Part shown: in pieces, positions 48,301 through 56,900 of the stretch
Numbering within the stretch: the stretch's first letter is position 1
How the letters are laid out: each line of letters starts with the position of its first letter
NCBI RefSeq assembly: GCF_910592395.1
Contig: NC_088324.1
Span: forward strand, 7,096,953 to 7,156,952
Direction of reading: 5' to 3'
Length of the DNA stretch: 60,000 nucleotides
From: Lineus longissimus
Lineage: Eukaryota; Nemertea; Pilidiophora; Heteronemertea; Lineidae
The notes under the pieces: model-generated
What the model saw: only the letters and a program-made list of their open reading frames with translations
Told to the model about the DNA's origin: nothing
The model's database searches: none
Program-made: the position numbers and the translations under genes

Positions 48301-50117
48301 TAGACGCATTGAACCCTTACGTTCATTATCTATTACCCAATAAAAATACTTACAATCACATTTCCTTGTGAGAGAGTCACATTTCAGGTTCCCTTCACAT
48401 TCGGACGTCTGCATCAAACCGATCAGCGGAACGTCTGAACAGTTCTCTCCGACCTCTGAAATAGTGGAATCAGGTTGTTGATTTAAGGATTTGAAATTTG
48501 ATACCTTTGTCAAAATTGTGTAGGCATTTTCCATCATTGGACTATTTAATAAGATAAAAAATATGAGAAATAAGTGATGATAATGACTTATTCTATAAGA
48601 CACTTTAAGACACTGTTAAAACCATTGTAAAAAAGTAGGTCTTCGATCATACTCTTTTCAAAACTTATACCAAACGATCAGTCGGCCTAAAATGTACAGG
48701 CAGTGCGCTCAAAAGCTGTTGAGCACAGACCCGAAAGCTCTATCCCCGGCAGTAACTTTTTTCAATCGTCTCCAATCGAGAGATGGCGCTAACGCCGAGT
48801 ATGTTTAGATTTCCAAGATGACCACGTGTAATGTCGGGAATTCGGTGTGACTTGTACCCGGATGGTATCCTGTTTGTGAACTGCACTTATCGGTAAATCT
48901 TTGAAGTTTAATTTTTATACCTTGCTATACGCCTAGCATATTGTTCCAACCGGATCTTTCAAGTTTTACTGCCAGATTCATAATCATCATTGTACCAGTA
49001 AGTTGATGAAAATATTAAAGTAAGTCGTAGAAAGAAATTCATGAAGTATAGCCAACTTCGTAACCCCAATCCAATGAAACGGATTCTACTTTACGGTATT
49101 CGCAATGTTCGACTGTAGCACACCCTATAATAGGCCAACCTTGAGACTAATCTGAGACCAATCTCATTGACTGATATTTTATCATTCTGATGAGATAGTT
49201 GGTTATGATGACATTATTGACACTGGTTTTAAATTGGAGAAAAATGTTAACTGCCTCATAATTGGGTCATGATCGTATGAGCTGTTTTCAGTTGCCCGAA
49301 ATGGAGGGTGAGGCGACTTTGCTTATACCATAGACGGCTCGAGACTGAGCTCAACAATGTTTCCGAGGGATGACATTCGGCATATCGCCCGACTTTACAA
49401 GGCATGATTTTGAATATCGTACCAAAAACACAAGGAACGAAAGGACGTGTTAACACTGTATATCACCATTAAATATTCAGGGCCAAGATTTGAAACAGAG
49501 TGAAATAAATGTTGACCGTTTAAATAATCTAGCTTATAATGCAGCAAAAGGTGTAGCATCGATCAAATGTAACCCTTTGTCGAAGGCAAAATTAACTTGC
49601 CCGAGAAATGCTACATCGCCCGGGCCGGTTGGTGGCCGAGGGTAACATCTGATCTGGACGGATAGAAAAAAATATTGCCCGATAAACAAGGCTACTTTCA
49701 CTGTGCACGTTTGCGACACACGACTGCTGATGTCACTGTTTTCGAAAGTTCACTGCGCCCTTCCAACACACGAGTGGTTAGATATGCTTTGGCTCTGGGC
49801 GACTGAATTCTTGTTTTGTTAGCTTAAGCCTACTCAAGTTTTGCAAGGTAGCATACGATACGAACTTGTTTAGTCATGTCAGTAAGTACATGTAATTTAA
49901 ATACTAGAAGTAGAAAAGCAGAGTACTTACTCAACAGGGTGATACAGGTCGGGCAGCAACCACAAGCACCGCCATTCGGCTCAAACCTGTTTGGTCCACA
50001 CTCCACATCCCGGAGCCCAGGATTCTCGCACTCGGCATTGTCACAGGCGTCGTGAGGGCAGATTGTCGCCCGGGCCGCAGCCACAATGAGGAGAAAACAG
50101 CATGCGGCCTTCATCAT
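45311..50117 (-). CDS. Secreted IGFBP-domain protein with two thyroglobulin type-1 domains, copy 1
   Basis: Five coding exons on the minus strand: 50117-49931, 48455-48354, 47169-47058, 46048-45966 and 45501-45311 (675 bases, 224 residues). All introns are GT-AG (exon 3 donor GTTAGT), and phases join without stops. The start is the first of two adjacent ATGs, with an in-frame TAA just upstream. Residues 1-17 form a signal peptide (CCFLLIVAAARA). Residues 20-95 hold 12 cysteines with CGCCPTC (52-58) followed by GENC (65-68), the IGFBP N-terminal domain pattern (GCGCCxxC, GExC). Thyroglobulin type-1 domain A has Cys99, 119, 130, 135, 137, 161 with QC and CYC; domain B has Cys163, 182, 193, 198, 200, 224 with QC and CFC, and ends at the final cysteine. 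Known family roles: IGFBP N-domains bind insulin/IGF peptides and Tg1 domains can inhibit cysteine proteases; either role here is inference. There is no variable linker between the IGFBP and Tg1 parts, unlike vertebrate IGFBPs. Confidence 0.9.
46101..46290. repeat. Two-copy tandem repeat of about 95 bp in intron 3, unit 1
   Basis: TGTATGCGTCT-TTTGGCACTC and TTGCGACC-TGACCCTAAGA-TGGGTAATGCTGGTTATTT-AGAG occur twice in succession, about 92-98 bp apart. It is present identically arranged at 54720-54909 in unit 2, so it predates the duplication. Confidence 0.8.
46335..46560. repeat. Diverged tandem copies of a dispersed repeat in intron 3
   Basis: AAATCGCATGGTGCTCAGTT...CTAGCCATTTACAAG is followed about 127 bp later by AAATCGCATAGTGCTCTGTT...CTAGCCGTTCGCAAG. 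The same block occurs at 33133-33210 and in unit 2 (about 54965-55170). Confidence 0.65.
46724..46891. repeat. Repeat family R2 copy in intron 3, unit 1
   Basis: GAGAAGTTTAAAATGTCCTA to GTTACACCGG, about 168 bp. It is related to the element inserted at 55961-56124 in unit 2 and duplicated with the unit at about 55375-55546. Confidence 0.65.
47430..47850 (+). repeat. Dispersed repeat family R1 in intron 2, unit 1
   Basis: Full-length copy matching 14340-14692 (reverse) and 56170-56600. Contains AATAAAATGTTTGGGGCCTT, AAAATGTGGAATCAGGAATG and CATGTAAACCATACTGATAT. Frames on both strands here are repeat sequence. Confidence 0.7.
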
Positions 50118-51144
50118 GAAAATCACGCAGTGTTATGAATATCACGACGAGGATGTAATTGCCCTAGTCCCATGACCGAATTACAATCGTTTGTTATCTA
50201 GAGCAGCAAACATTGACTCGTATATAATTGATTTATGATATCCTTGACTTACTTGGAAGAAGTTGCACTTGTCATTGGCCATAAACGACAGCAGGGGTGG
50301 GGGTAAGCTGAATGAGGTGGTGGTGGTGATGGTGGTAAGGGGGATGGCATCACTTGCGCTGTGAGTAAGAGGGTCATACCCGTCCAATGTTTCCCAGTAC
50401 CTAGTTCCCAGTTACACAGTTCCCTGTCATGGTGAGGCCATACGATCTGAAAGGCATGAAATGGATTTCAATTAAAAAGACAGATAAAAACGTATCTATC
50501 TTATTCACACTCACAGTTCTAATGATTCGGACCCAACTATCTACCGAACAAGTTAGAAGTTGTTAAACACATGTTATCTATGCAAACTGTTTTGGAATGA
50601 TGTACATCACTTTACACGTGACTTACAGTGATGGACCGCCAACATTTTTAACACCACCCCGCCTTACCCCAGCTACACCCTACCCCGCACCATTCCGCCC
50701 CCAACCAAGAACAGTAGAGTGGGACCGCTTTTCAAAGCATTTTCTCTAACCACCTACGAATTGGATTCGAAAGAGATGCCAGCAAGATTATCGATTAGCA
50801 CTGAAATTTCCTTTTTTTCTTCTTCATAATGGGGCCCAAGACCCGCTACCCCAAGCTGTTTTTTTTTAATTGATTTCCAAGCATCAAGTTCCACCATGCC
50901 AATATGTGCACCCCCCCCCCGCTCAGACCAGCCAACGCCCCTAATACTTACCACCTTTTCACCACCACTGATATATAAACGGTATCGGCCGTAGGATATC
51001 CACAAGTTCGTAGAAACAAGTGTAGCTTTAGCCTCGCCTACTTGGCCCACTGTTATAGTGTATACCTCATAATTTGGCCATCTGAAAAATGAGGAATATT
51101 TTGACCATAGGCCTGTCCGACAAGTTCAATGCGTTGACTCTTGA
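50118..51144. other. Upstream region of gene copy 1
   Basis: Contains a GGTGGTGGTGGTGATGGTGG simple repeat (50315-50336), a G-tract-complementary C run (50909-50920) and a C-rich pyrimidine patch (50655-50705). A minus-strand donor-like TTCCAA/GTAAGT ends at 50253-50252 and might mark a 5' untranslated exon, but no acceptor at a credible distance before the start codon confirms it. Promoter not located. Confidence 0.4.
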
Positions 51145-51619
51145 ACACTTTCAAAGAACGATCTAATGCATAATCTTCCCCTTCGTTTGACAAGACCACT
51201 TAGCCAACTATCTCGTCTCGGAATAATGGAGTGTTGTCCAAGATGACAACATTTGCTGTGTGGACAGGAAGACAAACCATTAGCCCTGCTGAAGAATGAC
51301 ATTAACCTTTAGCATTCCCCTGTGTCACTCTTGCTGGAAACCCAAACGGACTCCTTAAATTTCACAGCTGATCGCGGATGGATGCGCCCGAACTTCTTCA
51401 AAGTGTTCATCTCTAATTCGAGCGTCAACTCGACTCGAAAACCGGTCCATCTCATTCTCAACGAAGCCAATACGGAAGCCAATTGAAAAACAAGACAAGC
51501 AATCTTCGTACAAACAGGTGTTTGCTCCGTGTTTAAGATAATAGGAATAGGTTACCAACTAATGGTTGGTTAGAGAGGAGCTCATTGGATACCAGCAGCA
51601 AGCTTAGGTCAATCTCGTC
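51145..51619. other. Presumed right edge of unit 1 and junction
   Basis: This 475-bp stretch has no partner inside the window, since its match would fall after base 60000. It ends exactly where homology to 43183 begins, fixing the unit-2 left boundary at 51620. Confidence 0.6.
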
Positions 51620-51800
51620 CTACCGACAGAGTTGCGAGACGAGCAAAGACTGTTGTCGGGTTCATAACATTTGCGATAAATCAGCGAAAGTCTGTTACGA
51701 CTGCTGGTATGGTTATCCCTGCAAGACGTCAGCGGACTGCTGCCAGCGCTATCCACGATGCGTGCGCAGCGCTAGCGGAAAAGGTAGATGTGGGGCATAA
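51620..51800 (+). pseudogene. Headless copy of the double cystine-knot peptide exon
   Basis: From 51620 to the TAA at 51798-51800 the sequence equals 43183-43363 base for base. The duplication breakpoint falls inside the exon, so the acceptor, the ATG and the first cysteine are replaced by unrelated sequence from the right edge of unit 1. The open frame extends upstream to about 51585 without any ATG, so 11 of 12 cysteines remain but no initiation codon or signal peptide is present. It could be expressed only if a new 5' exon spliced in; no acceptor with the right phase is evident. It is most simply a pseudogene too young to have accumulated changes. Confidence 0.7.
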
Positions 51801-52117
51801 GATCTCACGAGATCGCCTGAGATTTGTGGAGATCTCACGTGAACTTGAATTGGAAAATGGTGGATAATTAGACGTTTGAATTCCGTGGAGCAAAAACGTT
51901 TATTTATGCTTAAGACATTAATGTTTAAGTTCACAAACATAGAAAATGATGGGAAAAGTCTTTCCCGAGAACTTTATTAGTACAGCTTAAGATTAAGAGA
52001 CGCCTGACAAGTTATTTCCATCGGGGTGCTCGATGATTTATTGATATTTGTGTATGAATTCAATGACTTATGGTACATGTTAACTAACTAGGTCAATCCT
52101 CTATTTTGGACATTTCC
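51801..52117. other. 3' region of the headless exon
   Basis: Equivalent of 43364-43680; the two differ by only a few single bases. Confidence 0.4.
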
Positions 52118-52420
52118 TTAAAGGGACAACTCTGGCGACGCATTTATCTGGCCAGGAGGATAGTGCCCTTGCTTCACGACATGCGCCGCAACTAGTTGTT
52201 TCGCACAAATGCTGATATCTAATAATGAGTTTCGCCAGTGTTGCGAGGTAATTTTGAACACGGCTTATGAATTTCTGGCAGGACCTCAACGGCTTCATCT
52301 GCTTCTGGTATATTGTTCATGCAGTTCAATGATTTTTAGAAATCGTACGAGTCGCGGTCCTGCTGTTGGCCAATTTTGTATGAAAAACCAACATATCTCA
52401 TGCCCAAGTTGTCCCTTTAA
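52118..52420. mobile_element. TTAA-flanked MITE (piggyBac-type), 295 bp, unit 2
   Basis: Duplicate of 43681-43983 with intact TTAA flanks and inverted ends; a handful of substitutions separate the copies (for example GAGGTTCGCC against GAGTTTCGCC). Confidence 0.8.
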
Positions 52421-53576
52421 AGTAAACCATTTATTCGTACTCAAATGTGTCTTAGTCTGGAACAGTAGAGAAGGAATGTTTCCTAGGTCATCCTTTCCGG
52501 AGTCATGTGCGGCTTCAGCAATTGTTTCCTCACTGTCGGTATTGACTGTCTCACCAAAACCGTGAAGATGGAGGTAAAACGCACGCCAAAACCGAGACAT
52601 ACCGTCTGTCGGAGAGAGAGTTTCCTGGAGAAATATCGAGGTTCAGTTTCTTCTAGTGTTCTCAAACAAAACAAAAACACTTGTAGACGATACCCCAGAA
52701 CTCCTCAACAAAAAGCTTTGGTTTTCGTCGCACAGTGTATGAAGGACCAGTGGTGTGACAAGTCGCAGATTGGTCTACACGGGTACACCTAATTGACTAG
52801 TGTTGCCACCCATGTTTCTATAAGGGAACCCTCAATATGAGAAAAGCAGGCAATGACGCAATAAATTTGGTGAGGGGAGCTTCAAGGCGTCGGTACGGTG
52901 GTGATGAATAACATCACACCGGTTATTTACGGGTCACGTACAGTACTACCTAGTTTTGCCGGCATATTTTTGGAAAGATTTTTAAACGGGTTATCGGCAC
53001 TCCTTACAGTTCCTTTGCCCCTCATGTTGCAACCCAGAAGATGACTCCCGCGATGCTATGGTCGTCCGTACTCGTAGTTTCAGTTTGAATCACCACCGTG
53101 ATTGGTAAGATCCTTTGATTAAATCGATAATAATCCAAGTGATGTTTGTAGCATAATGGAATGAACTTCAATATTTGTTTAAAAGATGTCAGGTTGGAAT
53201 AGAAAACGTACACGCAGTAGTATTGTTCATTTCGTATATACTTCTTTCAAGTTTAGATTACACATATCTACGTTGCGTCCGATGACTAACTTGATTAGCA
53301 GTTTATGGTCGAACCATATACATGTAGCACTATCCCGCGCACTCAAGAGAAATCAAATGCATTTATTTTTCTATTCGTTTAATGTATAAATGAAGAATTT
53401 TGCCTCTGTCTCTGCTTCTGCTTATTTTCTTAACATACTGTGACTATTGTGTTGTTTATGTTTTAATAAAGATATCCATGTCAATTCAAGATGAGTTTAA
53501 CGTGTTTTGCCTTTGAGTTCCGAACCTTCATTCCGGGGCAAATTGTAGACCGAATAAGTCTTCCTTATATGTCAAT
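52421..53576. other. Spacer between convergent genes, unit 2
   Basis: Equivalent of 43984-45130; includes an 8-bp gain (GGGTACAC) near 52780. No supported gene. Confidence 0.4.
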
Positions 53577-53757
53577 AACCTTAAAAGAACAACTTGGGCG
53601 TGGGATTTACTTGGCCAGGGGATAATACCATTGCTTCACACCATGAGCCGCCACTAGTTCTTTCACACAAATGCTGATATTTATGCGAGGCAATTTTGAA
53701 CAAGACTGGTGAATTTCTGGCTGGTCCTCAATGGTTACATCCCCTTCTGGTATATTC
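53577..53757. mobile_element. Diverged left half of TTAA-family MITE, unit 2 only
   Basis: Resembles 43679-43873 (CCTTAAA-GACAACT, GGCCAGG-GGATA, CTTCAC-CATG, GTTTC-CACAAATGCTGATAT, GAGGCAATTTTGAACA, GAATTTCTGGC). The corresponding point in unit 1 (about 45130) reads straight through CAATATTCTTT. Short TA repeats at both edges fit a microhomology deletion in unit 1 as well as an insertion in unit 2. It lies immediately beyond the poly(A) signal of gene copy 2. Confidence 0.7.
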
Positions 53758-53763
53758 TTTATT
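53758..53763 (-). promoter_or_regulatory. Poly(A) signal of IGFBP/Tg1 gene, copy 2
   Basis: AATAAA on the minus strand 170 bp downstream of the stop at 53933, conserved from copy 1. In this copy it directly abuts the TTAA-family fragment. Confidence 0.6.
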
Positions 53764-53932
53764 GGACCCAGATCAGTGAGCATCTGTCAGAAAATAGTGG
53801 TGTTAGAGGTTTCCACATGCACTTAACGCATTAAAGTCAATATTATCATTTGGTAGACACTGGCTTTCACTGCCTGATCAAATGTCTGATAGCTGACTAA
53901 GTCATGTTGGCCGTCCTTGGAACGCTGATATC

Positions 53933-56900
53933 CTAACAGTTTAGTGTATGATGCTGGCCGATTGGGACCCGCTGAGCACCAAGGGCCATCCGACCATTCT
54001 CATCAGCGCAGAAGCAGACTGATCCCATGCACTGGACCTTGTCGTAGTTGCCGTTACTGGCGCAGTTGAAATGCTTGCCGATCATCTTCAGCTTGCTGTA
54101 TTCATGTTTGTCACGGGCACATTCTGGAACGAAGATTGGATGTTGTTTATATTAAGGCTGTGTACAAACAGACGCGAACTCTTAGAAAGTATAATTTTGA
54201 AAATCGTTTTTCGGCCCACACAGATATGAACCCCTCAGAGTTATTCATCACCGAATTGAAAAACTCTTTACAGTGGTTTTCCACTATCTCAAACAAATAT
54301 TCGAGGTTTTTCATTTTACCGAAAAGCCTTTACAGGGTGCATATTTGTGTTGGCCGAAAACCTTATAATGGTTTTTGAGAAGCGTAGTAAAAGTAAACCT
54401 CTATTTTTAAGAGTACACGTGTACATCAATAGGGCTCACGAAACACCAACGCGAATGCCTAGCCCATCGTATTACATGATCATAATCAGAAATGAATAAT
54501 TAATGTTGTCATGATGTAAAACGCTCGCGTATGAGTTTCGCGGGCTTGCTATAGACCAGACAAAGGGAAGGAAATTAAACTTACTGCAGTTCATATCCTG
54601 GACCGCCCCTCTATTGACACTAGTGAACCCACGAATTCTGGTACCGTCTTTGGACACACAATAGCACCTGAAGTGGAAAGCAGAATTAACTTAAGACAGC
54701 TGAAGTAGACATATAAGGTGTGTATGCGTCTGTTTGGCACTCCACTTAAATTGCGACCTCGACCCTAAGATTGGGTAATGCTGGTTATTTCAGAGTGTTT
54801 TCATATGTTTCTGTATGCGTCTCTTTGGCACTCCACTTGCTTAAATTGCGACCTTGACCCTAAGACTGGGTAATGCTGGTTATTTAAGAGTTTTTTTCAT
54901 ATTTTTCTGTTAAAAGGTACCAAGTAAAACCAATTATAGATTAGAGTAAAATGAACGACTTGAAATAACCCCATAGATATGTGTTTTTCAAATCGCATGG
55001 TGCTCAGTTGTAAGTGATCCTCTAGCCATTTACAAGGGCTGCTTTTAAAGACAGGACCAAGTATACTCCGTAGATTAGAGCAAACTGAAAGCCTTAAATA
55101 TCATGTGGGTTTTTTTTAAATCGCATAGTGCTCTGTTGCAATCGACCCCCTAGCCGTTTGCAAGAGTTGCGATGAAAGGCAAGACGAGGCAAAAGTAGGC
55201 CTACACAATGCCGAAGAAACGGAGCATTGCTCTTTCACGGTTCAACTCAAGTTGGATTCGTGATCACATTGTTACAGTTTAATGACAAGAGGTGAGCCAA
55301 GTACAAGAAGTATCTAAAAAACGCTTTACAATAAAACTATTCCTACACAGGATCCAGGCTGCTCGATCTACACTGGTGGAGAAGTTTAAAATGTCCTAGG
55401 ATAGAATGCCCGGGAAACAAAGGATTCTATTATGCGCTTCAATCTCTGAGCTATTGACGGTCAGGGTCTCTATAGGACCATATTGCAGAATACAATAGGG
55501 CCGGACACTTTTTCCAGGGGGGCATTTGTTACTGTTACACCGGCCGCGGACCAGGGGTACTACAGGGTGACCCAGAATTATTTTCCCTTTAGTAGCGAAA
55601 GGCTTCTAATGAATTAACCCATACTAACCCTGATCCCCTGCACTGAAAAGGTGAGTAGCTGCCGTCATTTTCACATCTCGGCACGAATTGCCCTGGCATC
55701 ATGTTGACCTGTTGGGTAGCGTGTTCCTCGATACATCGGTCTGGAACAGAAACAGAGATAAGTTATTGATGCTCATTAGAGAAGTAGTGTGTATAATATT
55801 GTGTTTTTGTCATATCTTTCTGGCCAAGGGTACATGTACTTAGTTGAACTCAGGAATGTGACTAGATCACATTTACCGAAATATCGTTGTGATGCACAAC
55901 ACTAGTTTACCCTTCAGGTAGGCTGTACCAATGCTCGTTGACGGTGTCAACTAAAGCCGGTGTAGAAGTTTAAAATGTCCTAGGATAAAATGTCCGGGAA
56001 CAAAGGATTCTATTATGCGCTGAGCTATTGACGGTCATTGCCTCTATAGAACCATATGCCATAATCTGTCAGAATGCAATAGGCCCGGACACTTTTTCTA
56101 GGGGGGACACATTCTACTTTTACACCGGTCAACTATGACACCGGCTGCCCAGGGCTCACGAGTAGCCCCAAAAATGGTGTTATCATTCAAAAAGCACGCG
56201 TTTTGTCACATCGCGGCACGTTTTGTCCAGAGAAACGCAAAACCCTGTTTGACGCATTCCCAAACGCGTCAGAAATATTCAATTTTATTCCAGGGCTCAG
56301 TGATTTGGTCACACCCCTGTGCACACACCCTCAAAGCTTGTTCCAAAGATTTTAAAGGCTTCACTGTCAATACGAAGCAAGAATAAAATGTTTGGGGCCT
56401 TATAAAATGTGGAATCAGGAATGTCCATGTGGTTGGAAAGAAAAAAAGCATAAAAGCGTCCCCATCCCAAAAAGTATATATCAGGAGGTCTATCTGGTAA
56501 TAATGAATAGCATGTAAATCATACTGATATAACACAAATGAAATAGCTCGCTAAGATCGGATTGCTATTAGGTACCAATTTACAGTAATCTGGAAGTTTT
56601 GCACCCACTGTGAAGTAAGTAAAAAATAATAGTGAAAATAACCATTCACTGGATTGAAGTAGCAAAATAGTTAAAGAATATCATTACTATTAAACAGGTT
56701 AACTATTATTATTTTGACACTTAATACTTTTTTTTAAATTTCACAGTTCGGAAATAGGAACCAACTGAATAGTAAAACGATTGCAAATAACTGCTTATTT
56801 TCACTAAGGAATTTTAGGAGTACGTGACCCAGAAAATAGGTCATTAACGTCTCATTTGGTCGTTAATTCATCATATTTATTGTTTCTATTTCCGTTTAGA

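Larger units (their letters stand above)
43183..51619. repeat. Tandem segmental duplication, unit 1 (about 8.4 kb)
   Basis: From 43183 onward the sequence matches 51620 onward almost base for base. The offset is 8437 at the left edge and 8856 at the window end, the difference being insertions and deletions. The last base that can be compared is 51144 (matching 60000); 51145-51619 should be the end of unit 1 if the copies are directly adjacent. The unit carries the cysteine-rich exon, a TTAA element and one complete five-exon minus-strand gene. Confidence 0.95.

Noticed and set aside
48211-48603. 130-codon minus-strand frame with a hydrophobic start, repeated at 56941-57333
   Set aside because: Most of it is intron read-through around exon 2 (48354-48455); acceptor and donor signals and the cysteine pattern define the true exon.
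50198-50253. Possible 5' untranslated intron of gene copy 1
   Set aside because: Donor and acceptor-like motifs exist but would leave an intron of only about 55 bp; without transcript data it is not supportable.
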